Shown here: piece after piece, positions 6,835-12,746 of the stretch
Layout of the letters: every line of letters starts with the position of its first letter
How positions within the stretch are numbered: position 1 is the stretch's first letter
Assembly: GCA_964353455.1 (NCBI GenBank)
Contig: CAYGWP010000099.1
Span: 1 to 16,609 of the forward strand
Reading direction: 5' to 3'
Length of the DNA: 16,609 nucleotides
Origin: CAYGWP01 sp964353455
GTDB lineage: Bacteria > Planctomycetota > Phycisphaerae > FEN-1346
The notes under the pieces: generated by a model
The model's database searches: none
Seen by the model: only the letters and a program-made list of their open reading frames with translations
What the model was told of the DNA's origin: nothing
Position numbers and translations under genes: made by a program

Positions 6835-7473
6835 TCAGCAGGGTACCATTCCTCGCGTCAGGAGTATCGGGAACAGCGAGTAAACTCGCTTTTGCGAAAC
6901 GCCTCGGAAGCCCGCGGTCTCCAGCAGCGCCTTGGCTTTGTGCGACGGGCAGTGCCGCACCGTGCCGCCCTCGACGTGCGTGATGATGATGTCGTAAATG
7001 ATCCGCCCGACCCACTGGTCCGGCCAGCCGTCAAGAAGAAACAATTGTCCCCCCGGCTTCAGGACGCGAAACATTTCCCGGACCACCGCCTGCTGGCGCG
7101 GATAGTGGTGGAAGGAGTTGGCGCACGTTACGGTGTCGAACGTCCGGGACGCCAGGGGGATGTGTTCGCTGTCGCCGGCCGCAAGGAGGACCTTCTCGCC
7201 GTTTCCGTTGCTCTTGGCGCGTGCCTTGTGCAGCATCCGCTCGCAGAGGTCCAGGCCGGTGACCTCCCAGCCGCGGCCGGCCAGGCGGCCGGCAAGTTCC
7301 CCCGTGCCGCAGCCTATGTCAAGCACGCGGCCAGGACGCTCGCGGCCGAGCACGCCCAGCAGAAGGTTGTGCGAAGGCTCAAAGAGATAGTGGTTCAGCC
7401 AGTGGGCATCGTAAGTCGCCGCCCACTTGCTGAACTCGGCATGGGCCCTCCGCTTTATGTGATCATGAGTCAA
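6835..7473 (-). CDS. Class I SAM-dependent methyltransferase, UbiE-like
   Basis: A 212-residue Rossmann-fold methyltransferase. Motif I is VLDIGCGTGELAGRLA (50-65), followed by the acidic end of strand 2 (VTGLDLCERML), DSEHIPL, TFDTVTCANSFHHY (111-124) and FRVLKPGGQLFLLD (135-148). This is the Methyltransf_11/UbiE-like layout; the substrate cannot be told. Residues 150-180 (WPDQWVGRIIYDIIITHVEGG) form a mildly hydrophobic insert that may bind substrate. The start must be the TTG at 7473: an in-frame TGA lies only two codons upstream and no other start precedes the conserved core. AGGA lies about 10 nt upstream. It is the first gene of the leftward block, downstream of a predicted promoter at 7548-7577. 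Confidence 0.85.
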   Translation of the reverse strand: MTHDHIKRRAHAEFSKWAATYDAHWLNHYLFEPSHNLLLGVLGRERPGRVLDIGCGTGELAGRLAGRGWEVTGLDLCERMLHKARAKSNGNGEKVLLAAGDSEHIPLASRTFDTVTCANSFHHYPRQQAVVREMFRVLKPGGQLFLLDGWPDQWVGRIIYDIIITHVEGGTVRHCPSHKAKALLETAGFRGVSQKRVYSLFPILLTRGMVPC

Positions 7474-7519
7474 GACAAATCATCCTGGCAGGCAAAATCC
7501 CTCGCTCGCAGCCCTTCCC

Positions 7520-7534
7520 GCCGATAACATCGGC
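7520..7534. other. Short hairpin in the 5' leader of the leftward operon
   Basis: GCCGAT and ATCGGC form a perfect 6-bp stem around a 3-nt loop. It falls inside the leader expected from the predicted promoter at 7548-7577, about 50 nt before the methyltransferase TTG. It could be a minor leader structure or an operator half-site; there is no further evidence. Confidence 0.35.
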
Positions 7535-7547
7535 AAGACCGAAGACT

Positions 7548-7577
7548 ATTCTACAAGCGGAACGGGAAAAAAGCCAA
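7548..7577 (-). promoter_or_regulatory. Predicted sigma70-type promoter for the leftward operon
   Basis: On the minus strand TTGGCT (7577-7572) is followed by an 18-bp spacer and TAGAAT (7553-7548), five of six matches to the -10 consensus. A start near 7541 would give a leader of about 68 nt before the methyltransferase. It lies in the 174-bp divergent gap shared with the LysE-type gene. On the plus strand a TAAAAT at 7598-7603 might serve the exporter, but no -35 partner is evident. Confidence 0.5.
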
Positions 7578-7647
7578 GCCTTCCTGTCGAGGGCCGCTAA
7601 AATGACGGCGCCGCGGCGGGCGGGGCGCGGCAGGGGAACTCAAGGCC

Positions 7648-8307
7648 GTGGACGCTGTGGCACTCATAGGGATCGCGGTCGGCAGTTTTATCCTGGCGCT
7701 TCCGGGGGCGTTGATGCCGGGGCCGATGTTCTCGGCCACGGTGGCCGGCAGCCACAGGGGCGGGTTCTGGTTCGGCCCGAAGGTGGTTGTCGGCCACGCG
7801 GCGGCCGAGGCGGCCATGGTGGCGCTGATCCTTGCGGCCCTCGCGCTGGCGGGCCTTAAGTCTCTGATGGAAAGCCCCTGGGTCCTCGTGGGCATCACAG
7901 CGGTCGGCGCCCCGACGATGATCTGGATGGGCGTCGGCCTGCTGCGGCAATCGCGCCGGCCGGCCGATACCGCTGATGAGGAGGGGACCCTCAGGTTCGG
8001 CGGCGTCTCCACAGGGCTCATCACGAGCGTCTTTAACCCGTATTGGTACTTCTGGTGGGTGACGCAGGGGCCGCTTCTGGTGGCCGGCGCCGCCGAACTG
8101 GGATGGGCCGGCGTGGGGGCGTTCTTTGTAGGGCACATCTCGACCGATCTTTCGTGGTACAGTCTGACGGCATTGGGCGTCTCAAGCGGCCGACGACTGC
8201 TCACGGGGAAGGTCTATAAGGCCCTCCTCGTGGGCTGCGCGGTCATTCTTTTCATCGCGGCGGCCCTCTTCCTCGCACTGGCCCTGGAAAAGGCCCTGGA
8301 TGCCTGA
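7648..8307 (+). CDS. LysE/RhtB-type amino acid exporter
   Basis: A 219-residue inner-membrane protein of the LysE superfamily, whose members export amino acids and related small solutes by proton antiport. About six hydrophobic segments are visible (roughly 5-22, 45-70, 78-98, 140-160, 165-180, 190-215). Family marks are PGALMPGPMF (19-28), with the PGP motif in the first loop, a conserved GHAAAE segment, and FNPYWYFWW in the second half, which matches the usual NPK/NPxxxxFW position. An acidic-polar cytosolic loop (RRPADTADEEG) joins the two halves. The substrate is unknown. The start is GTG at 7648, with a weak AGGGG about 12 nt upstream. It is transcribed divergently from the methyltransferase operon. 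Confidence 0.85.
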   Translation: MDAVALIGIAVGSFILALPGALMPGPMFSATVAGSHRGGFWFGPKVVVGHAAAEAAMVALILAALALAGLKSLMESPWVLVGITAVGAPTMIWMGVGLLRQSRRPADTADEEGTLRFGGVSTGLITSVFNPYWYFWWVTQGPLLVAGAAELGWAGVGAFFVGHISTDLSWYSLTALGVSSGRRLLTGKVYKALLVGCAVILFIAAALFLALALEKALDA

Positions 8308-8470
8308 GACGCCGGATGTGGGAAGAATAAATGAAGATTGCGGCGCTCTTTTTACGAAGAAATAGTGTTGCATTCCTCCGCGAGGGAGTGTTACTGTAGT
8401 CAGCCGGTAGCCGTGCGCCTCATCCGTTCGGGGGTAGTCAACACAAGGTGAGCACCTGAAGGAGAACACA

Positions 8471-9478
8471 ATGAACGGTCGAATCGGGGTGGTTGCCGTG
8501 GCAGTGAGCCTGTGCCTTGCGACGGCGGCGTTGGGAACCTGGGGGGAAACGCATAACGTGCAGGGCATGACGCCGGACAACACGGTGAACGAGGTTCAGC
8601 GTGCTGCGCGGCAGGCGATCAATGCGGCGATCGATTTCTGGCAAGAGCACAGCACGATCCACGCCGCGCCCGCTGCGCCGGCCGCCGCCCCCGCCGGCAA
8701 CCTCTGGTTCCGCAATCCGACGCCGTTCGTCGAGTACGGATTTGCGGACAGCCGTGACCGCCGCGTCAATGGCCAGGAATCCCGCATCAACAACGGGACG
8801 GTCGGCCTGACGTTCCAGACGATCGGCGATGTGACGGCCGGCTTCATCTATGACTATGCCAATACCGAAGGGCATGACGAGGGCATCGCGAGCGGCGCGG
8901 ACGCCAACACAGTGACGTTCTTCTTTGCCAAGAACTGGAGTATTCTGTACGCCGGAACGTCGATCTCGTTCGGCGAGGTTCGCAGCCACATGGAGCAGGC
9001 CACCGTCGCTTTTCTCCCTGATCCCCCTTATATCCGAGGGGCGGGGCACGTTCGGTCGGCAACCGATATCGACACCTTCGCCGTGGCCCCGTACATCGGC
9101 GTCGCCGGGTATCAGAAAGGCCCGCTCTCGATGTTCTCGACGCTGACGTGCATCTTCCGTCATGCGGACCTCGACTTCAGCCGCAACATCCGCAGTGACG
9201 AGACGAACGACAGCACGCTCGTCCTCATGAACCGGGTTTCCTACAACGTGACCGAGCGGTTCAACGTGACGGGCATCCTTGACTGGAACCAGGTCCTCGC
9301 GCAGCAGCAGGTCCGCGGCCCCGAGGTCGAGATCGATCATGCGTGGCTGACCATGGGCCTCAAGGTCCGCTACAAGGTCGCGCAGAAGGTGGATGTCTAT
9401 ACCGGCTACACGGCCGATGTCGGCAACCAGTCGTTCGAGAACCATCGCGTCAATCTCGGCGTCTCGATCGGCTTCTGA
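8471..9478 (+). CDS. Beta-barrel outer membrane protein (autotransporter-barrel-like)
   Basis: A 335-residue predicted outer-membrane protein. An N-terminal signal peptide (about 1-22, ending near ATAALG) leads into a short helical segment (NEVQRAARQAINAAIDFWQEH) and an Ala/Pro-rich linker (HAAPAAPAAAPAG, about 65-77). The rest (about 78-335) alternates polar and hydrophobic residues in beta strands and ends in Phe (NLGVSIGF), the hallmark of proteins inserted by the BAM machinery. The final strands (VDVYTGYTADVG, NHRVNLGVSIGF) look like a closing hairpin. The ATG at 8471 has a good AAGGAGA at 8459-8465. No enzymatic motif is seen; pore, adhesin or anchor roles are possible. It lies 163 bp after the exporter and upstream of the small lipoprotein array. 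Confidence 0.75.
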   Translation: MNGRIGVVAVAVSLCLATAALGTWGETHNVQGMTPDNTVNEVQRAARQAINAAIDFWQEHSTIHAAPAAPAAAPAGNLWFRNPTPFVEYGFADSRDRRVNGQESRINNGTVGLTFQTIGDVTAGFIYDYANTEGHDEGIASGADANTVTFFFAKNWSILYAGTSISFGEVRSHMEQATVAFLPDPPYIRGAGHVRSATDIDTFAVAPYIGVAGYQKGPLSMFSTLTCIFRHADLDFSRNIRSDETNDSTLVLMNRVSYNVTERFNVTGILDWNQVLAQQQVRGPEVEIDHAWLTMGLKVRYKVAQKVDVYTGYTADVGNQSFENHRVNLGVSIGF

Positions 9479-9513
9479 TTTCAAGCGTCCGGCGGGGCGC
9501 GCCCGCGCGGGGC

Positions 9514-9539
9514 ATGAGCGGTGACGACCGACCGCTCAT
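9514..9539 (+). terminator. Stem-loop after the outer-membrane protein gene, possible terminator
   Basis: ATGAGCGGT and ACCGCTCAT form a perfect 9-bp stem around an 8-nt loop 36 nt after the stop codon. A further outer pairing (CGGGGCA with TGCCCCG) could extend the structure. There is no U-tract, so it is not a textbook intrinsic terminator. It may be a 3'-end processing or Rho-assisted end. Confidence 0.4.
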
Positions 9540-9663
9540 CCGGTCCGCGTGAGGCGTGCCCCGGCTGAGCGACCTTCCTCGGCATTCCCTGGTGTCGCAT
9601 CGCGCTTCAGCGTCTCGCCGGCCATCCGTCTCCGCAGCCATGCCTCATTCCGGTTGCCGCGAA

Positions 9664-9693
9664 TTGTGCTTTCCGGCAAAAATGGTGTATAAT
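9664..9693 (+). promoter_or_regulatory. Predicted sigma70-type promoter upstream of the lipoprotein array
   Basis: TTGTGC (9664-9669), an 18-bp spacer and a perfect TATAAT (9688-9693) lie in a locally AT-richer stretch. A start near 9700 would give a long leader reading through the small frame at 9738 and then the first small lipoprotein at 9887. Confidence 0.6.
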
Positions 9694-9737
9694 GCTCGCA
9701 CGGTGGCGTATATCGACGGACGGGGCAGGCGGCGGTG

Positions 9738-9824
9738 ATGGCACAGACATTGCAAAATCGGCCGGCGCAGCCGCCGATGCCGACCGTCAGGCCGCCGACG
9801 GCGTGTTGCGGCCCGCACAAGTGA
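9738..9824 (+). CDS. Possible 28-residue Pro-rich small ORF or degenerate lipoprotein 3' end
   Basis: An ATG at 9738, preceded by GGCGG, opens a 28-codon frame rich in proline and ending in CCGPHK. The stretch QPPMPTVRPPTACCGP resembles in style the Pro-rich, Cys-containing tail of the next gene (TPPIVMPHVPMPAGCPGP). It may be a leader peptide in the long 5' leader or the remnant 3' end of another paralogue. Short length makes chance a real option. Confidence 0.25.
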   Translation: MAQTLQNRPAQPPMPTVRPPTACCGPHK

Positions 9825-9886
9825 TGTGGCGGAAGAAAGGTGCGATTAAATGAAGGATGGGCTTGGTCGGGAGAGGAGGAGGCGTT

Positions 9887-10483
9887 ATGAAGAACCGTCG
9901 AGGCGTTTGGCTGGGAACAGTGATCGCCGGCCTGGTGTTCGGCATCATCGGGGTGGGGTGCGACGACGATCACGAAGATGAGAGCATCAGGGCCCAGAAG
10001 GCCGCCAACGACGAGAAGGAGGAGAAGGACCGCATCGCCGGCGACACTAAGGCGCTCACCGACAAGGCCGATAAACTGACCGGCGACATCTCGCAGTGGG
10101 AGCAGAAACTCGCCAACCTGAACCAGCAGAAGCAGGAACAGATCGCCAGTTTCAACGCAACCTACCAGCGCGGCACGGGCCTCGTCTCCAACATCGATTG
10201 GATGCAGGGAGGCAACATGGCCCAGAATGCGGCGGACAGTTGCAGGACAATCCAGAGCAACCTGAACGACACCGACTATCAGATCGGCGTGTGCCAGGGC
10301 AAACTCGATACGCTTCGCGGGGACTTGGGCAAGACCAAGCAGTGGCAGGCCGACCTGGCCGCAAGCGAGGCCGCCAAGGCCTCCGCCAAGAGCGCCTCCG
10401 ATGCCGCACGCACAGTTGGCACGCCGCCCATCGTCATGCCTCATGTTCCGATGCCCGCCGGCTGCCCGGGGCCCCGCCGCTAA
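9887..10483 (+). CDS. Small coiled-coil lipoprotein, paralogue 1
   Basis: A 198-residue protein of no recognised family. A hydrophobic signal segment (residues 7-24, WLGTVIAGLVFGIIGVG) ends at Cys25 in a loose lipobox (GVG-C), giving a mature N-terminus of Cys-Asp-Asp-Asp. The body is highly charged and predicted alpha-helical, with heptad-like patterning (about 33-95 and 115-180: KALTDKADKLTGDISQWEQKLANLNQQKQEQ). Two Cys lie inside the helices (DSCRT, GVCQG) and one near the C-terminus in a Pro/Met-rich tail (VPMPAGCPGPRR). The ATG at 9887 has a strong GGAGGAGG. The tail and layout are shared with the next two genes. By the E. coli Lol rule Asp at +2 would keep it at the inner membrane, but that rule may not hold here. 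Confidence 0.7.
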   Translation: MKNRRGVWLGTVIAGLVFGIIGVGCDDDHEDESIRAQKAANDEKEEKDRIAGDTKALTDKADKLTGDISQWEQKLANLNQQKQEQIASFNATYQRGTGLVSNIDWMQGGNMAQNAADSCRTIQSNLNDTDYQIGVCQGKLDTLRGDLGKTKQWQADLAASEAAKASAKSASDAARTVGTPPIVMPHVPMPAGCPGPRR

Positions 10484-10511
10484 GAGACTATGTCAAGCGT
10501 GGTCTTCAGAT

Positions 10512-10562
10512 GTGGCACGGCCGCCCGCGTCTGTGCCAGGCACGCCCGAGGGCGGGCGTGCC
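10512..10562. repeat. GTGGCACG-type palindromic repeat
   Basis: GGCACGCCCG (10539-10548) pairs perfectly with CGGGCGTGCC (10553-10562) around AGGG. An upstream GTGGCACG (10512-10519) can instead pair with CGTGCCAC at the right end to give a longer alternative stem. It is related in style to the palindrome at 2508-2530. It sits between lipoprotein paralogues 1 and 2 and is absent between 2 and 3, so it may have inserted after the duplication or serve as a 3'-end structure for paralogue 1. Confidence 0.6.
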
Positions 10563-10587
10563 ACTGCCCGGTATGTCTGTCGCGATT

Positions 10588-10757
10588 GGGCCGAAATAGC
10601 CGATAATATTCCCGGCGATCACCGTCTGGCTGCACCCCCATACTCGGGCCGCAATGGCCCGGAAAGGGGTAGCCATGACGCTGGGAACGATGTTCTGGAT
10701 GGGCGCAAGGCGGGTCTTGCCTGCGGCAGCCGCCGTCCTGGTGCTTCTCTTGGCGGC
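10588..10757 (+). repeat. Direct duplication, copy A: leader, SD and signal-peptide region of paralogue 2
   Basis: About 170 bp here match 11195-11363 closely, with only scattered differences. The shared block runs from GGGCCGAAA through GCGATCACCGTCTGGCTGCA, a small hairpin (CGGGCC/GGCCCG at 10645-10661), the SD AAAGGGG, the ATG and the first codons (MTLGT). A TAATAT stretch near 10602 could be a -10. The coding parts diverge after the signal peptide. Confidence 0.85.
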
Positions 10758-11181
10758 TAGCGCGATGACCGGCTGCTACTGGGGCAGCATGAGCAGCGAC
10801 GTTACGTATCCTGTGCCGGAAAAGCCCAAGCCCAAGACCGATGATCAGCGACTGAGCGACCTGGACTCCGACATAGCCACCACCGAGACGGCCCTGGCCC
10901 GTGACCGGGCCGACTTGGAAAAGGACCGCCAGAAGTGCAAAGATTTGCAGAACAAGCCCCGGCCGCAGTGGACCGATCAGGAACGTAAAGACAACAACGA
11001 CTATGCGGCGAGCCAGTTGCTCGTCATCGGAGACGAGCAGCGCCTGAGGGACCAGACAAAGGAACGCGACGACCTGCGCAACAAGGTATCGGCCGACCGG
11101 GCTCGGACGCAGAGTGACGTGGCGAGGACGGTCGTGCAGCCACTCAACGTCCGGCCGCAGAGTGTCGAACCTTGCCGCTAA
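10675..11181 (+). CDS. Small coiled-coil lipoprotein, paralogue 2
   Basis: A 168-residue protein of no recognised family. The signal segment (residues 11-33) ends in AMTG-C34, a plausible lipobox; the mature protein starts Cys-Tyr-Trp. A Pro/Lys linker (PVPEKPKPK) precedes a charged helical region with heptad-like spacing (about 57-150: LSDLDSDIATTETALARDRADLEKDRQKC, then an Asp/Arg/Lys-rich second helix). One Cys sits in the helix and one at the penultimate residue (VEPCR). I chose the ATG at 10675, 5 nt after AAAGGGG; an in-frame ATG at 10654 precedes that SD. Its leader and signal sequence are near-identical to those of paralogue 3, while the bodies differ. Confidence 0.7.
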   Translation: MTLGTMFWMGARRVLPAAAAVLVLLLAASAMTGCYWGSMSSDVTYPVPEKPKPKTDDQRLSDLDSDIATTETALARDRADLEKDRQKCKDLQNKPRPQWTDQERKDNNDYAASQLLVIGDEQRLRDQTKERDDLRNKVSADRARTQSDVARTVVQPLNVRPQSVEPCR

Positions 11182-11194
11182 GCCTGTTCTTTGA

Positions 11195-11363
11195 GGGCCG
11201 AAACGGCCGATATTATAGTTGGCGATCACCGTCTGGCTGCACCCCACACTCGGGCTGCAACGGCCCGGAAAGGGGTAGCCATGACGCTGGGAACACTGCT
11301 GCGGATAGGTGCAAAGAGGGTCTTGCCGGGGGCGGCCGCCGTGGCCTTTCTTCTGCTCGCGGC
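11195..11363 (+). repeat. Direct duplication, copy B: leader, SD and signal-peptide region of paralogue 3
   Basis: This is the second copy of the block at 10588-10757. The hairpin before the SD is kept with a changed base that still pairs by G-U (CGGGCT/GGCCCG, 11251-11267), and the SD AAAGGGG (11269-11275) is identical. TATTAT at 11211-11216 could be a -10 element. No good -35 is visible in either copy. Confidence 0.85.
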
Positions 11364-11757
11364 CGCATGCGATGAGAGCCTTCTTGAGCGGCGCGACAGG
11401 GCCTTGACTCGGGTCAGCCAATACTCGGCCCAGATCGATCAGACTCAGGCCGAACTGAACATGCTTGTCGATCATCGCTCAAGGGAACCGGGGGACCAAG
11501 CCGCGATCAACTCGCGCATCGACTCCTGCGAGCGCCGCCTCGCAGAACTGAACTCCGCCAAACTCGACGCCAGCATGGACGCCGACAAGTTCGACCGCGA
11601 AAACCGCCGCCGCAACGCTATCATCGCCGCCGACGAGGCCGCACGCGAGCACGCACGCGCTGCCGCTGATGCCGCTCGCGTCGCCGCCACGCCCCCGGTC
11701 TCCATGCCGATGCCGGCCCACGCGGGCGGTGACGGCGGCTGCTTACACGGGAGATGA
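11281..11757 (+). CDS. Small coiled-coil lipoprotein, paralogue 3
   Basis: A 158-residue protein of no recognised family. The signal segment (about 11-29) ends at AAA-C30; the mature protein starts Cys-Asp-Glu. The mature part is almost wholly charged helix (LLERRDRALTRVSQYSAQID and onward to about residue 135), with one internal Cys (RIDSCERRL), then a Pro/Met tail (TPPVSMPMPAHAGG) and a near-terminal Cys (GGCLHGR), as in paralogue 1. The ATG at 11281 follows AAAGGGG at 5-nt spacing, like paralogue 2. Its TGA overlaps the ATG of the caspase-like lipoprotein in an ATGA junction, which implies co-translation and a functional link with that gene. Confidence 0.7.
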   Translation: MTLGTLLRIGAKRVLPGAAAVAFLLLAAACDESLLERRDRALTRVSQYSAQIDQTQAELNMLVDHRSREPGDQAAINSRIDSCERRLAELNSAKLDASMDADKFDRENRRRNAIIAADEAAREHARAAADAARVAATPPVSMPMPAHAGGDGGCLHGR

Positions 11758-12626
11758 TGAAGGCATCCAGATCGAGAGTGCTCGTCCACGGAGTTACCCT
11801 GCTTGCGGCTGCGGCTGCGGGCTGTGCTCGGACTGAACTTGGGGCGCCCGGGCCGGACTTTCATCCGGTCCAGGCGCCTGCTTCATTTCGCGTCAACCTC
11901 GATGGGCTGGTCAGCGCCGACTATCGCGATGGAAAGTCGCTGACCGCCTGGAACGCCACCGCAGTCCTTATCGAGCGTGCGCTCGCCGCATGGTACCCGT
12001 CGCTGACGGTCCGCCCTCTACTGGCCGATCCGTCGCCTGAAGAAGTTTCTCGCGGCCTCACGAACCTGCCAGGCCCCGATGCCGCGGACCTCTCGATCGT
12101 GTACCTGGCCTCGCGGCAGTCGTCGGCGGGGGAGTGGGAGTTCACGCGTGGCGGCGGCCTCGTGTCGTGGGGCCGATTGCTCGGCTCGTCTCAGGCGCCG
12201 GTGAATCCGCGGCGCCTCGTGATCCTCGATGCCTGCTACGCCGCAGCCGCGCTCAGGTTCCCGCAGTGGCGGTCGCGCCTGGCGCCGCTCTGCCTCCTGG
12301 CGGGGACGGCCGATGAGTTGACGTACGACCTTGACTTCTATTCCCGGCGGCCGGTCGATTTCGAGAAGCGGTTTTCGCGTGCCGCCGCATGGCTCAAGGC
12401 CAACATGCCGCCCGGCTGGAACGGCAAGATGAGTTTCCTCGGCTTTATCTGGCTCCAGGCGTACCTGCGGACGGAGCGTGCGCCGACGACCGCCGCCGCC
12501 TGGGCCGCATTCTTCCGGACGTGCGATGAGGAGAGCGGCGCGTTCCGCGCCCGCCATTCCGCCGCCATCTCCTCAACCGTTCACGGCTACGTGCCCGACG
12601 GACGCGCCGGCGTCGAAAGTCCTTGA
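11754..12626 (+). CDS. Lipoprotein with degenerate caspase-like (peptidase C14-type) domain
   Basis: A 290-residue protein. The signal peptide ends in AAAAAG-C24, a good lipobox. The mature domain follows the caspase-fold order: DGLVSADYRDGKSLTAWNAT and a helix (50-80), a strand-helix with PSPEEVSRGL (93-102), a core strand LSIVYLASRQS (113-123), and the cysteine strand RRLVILDACYAAA (154-166) with Cys161. In active metacaspase-like enzymes the core strand normally ends in a GHG histidine motif; here it reads ASRQS, so the catalytic His is missing at that place. A pseudoenzyme or a shifted catalytic residue is likely. The first ATG (11754) overlaps the preceding TGA; an ATG at 11757 has better spacing to GGGAG. 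Its stop lies inside the thrS promoter -35. Family assignment is from motif order alone. Confidence 0.55.
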   Translation: MMKASRSRVLVHGVTLLAAAAAGCARTELGAPGPDFHPVQAPASFRVNLDGLVSADYRDGKSLTAWNATAVLIERALAAWYPSLTVRPLLADPSPEEVSRGLTNLPGPDAADLSIVYLASRQSSAGEWEFTRGGGLVSWGRLLGSSQAPVNPRRLVILDACYAAAALRFPQWRSRLAPLCLLAGTADELTYDLDFYSRRPVDFEKRFSRAAAWLKANMPPGWNGKMSFLGFIWLQAYLRTERAPTTAAAWAAFFRTCDEESGAFRARHSAAISSTVHGYVPDGRAGVESP

Positions 12627-12650
12627 CAGATGACCGAAAACGATTATTAT
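12623..12650 (+). promoter_or_regulatory. Near-consensus sigma70 promoter of the thrS cluster
   Basis: A perfect TTGACA (12623-12628), a 16-bp spacer and TATTAT (12645-12650, five of six) occur; TATGAT at 12648-12653 is an alternative -10 with a 19-bp spacer. The -35 overlaps the TGA stop of the caspase-like gene. A start near 12657-12660 gives a leader of almost 90 nt before thrS. Confidence 0.75.
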
Positions 12651-12692
12651 GATTCTGTAGTCACCCGGGATTACAGACCACTAGGGGTTCCA

Positions 12693-12746
12693 GGAGGCTG
12701 AAAGCCCGGCCCATCGCAAGGCGGTGCGGTCGGGCAACCGAACGCG
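12693..12746 (+). promoter_or_regulatory. thrS leader: distant GGAGG and long hairpin before the start codon
   Basis: GGAGG lies at 12693-12697, 49 nt before the thrS ATG. Between them a hairpin at 12704-12735 pairs GCCCGGCC with GGTCGGGC and CATCGC with GCGGTG around loop AAG: 14 base pairs including two G-U, with one bulged C. The 11 nt from hairpin to ATG contain no SD. Folding would leave GGAGG about 17 nt from the ATG, so the structure may bridge SD and start codon. ThrRS autoregulation through its leader is known in E. coli; that it happens here is inference. Confidence 0.6.

Larger units (their letters stand above)
9479..9886 (+). other. 408-bp intergenic region: hairpin, promoter and small open frame
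   Basis: The gap holds a stem-loop just after the outer-membrane protein gene (9514-9539), a promoter with a perfect TATAAT (9664-9693), a 28-codon open frame (9738-9824) and the SD of the first lipoprotein gene. From the likely start near 9700 to the ATG at 9887 the leader would be nearly 190 nt. No tRNA or recognisable riboswitch is seen. Confidence 0.6.

Noticed and set aside
8438..9484. 348-codon minus-strand frame opposite the outer-membrane protein gene
   Set aside because: The plus-strand frame has a strong SD, a signal peptide and a C-terminal Phe; the antisense product is Arg/Asp-rich with no motif.
10480..11475. 331-codon minus-strand frame with an internal sequence repeat
   Set aside because: The repeat simply mirrors the duplicated leader on the plus strand; the frame crosses intergenic DNA and lacks family resemblance.
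12651..12746. T-box riboswitch in front of thrS
   Set aside because: The leader is too short and lacks the T-box sequence and a terminator/antiterminator pair.
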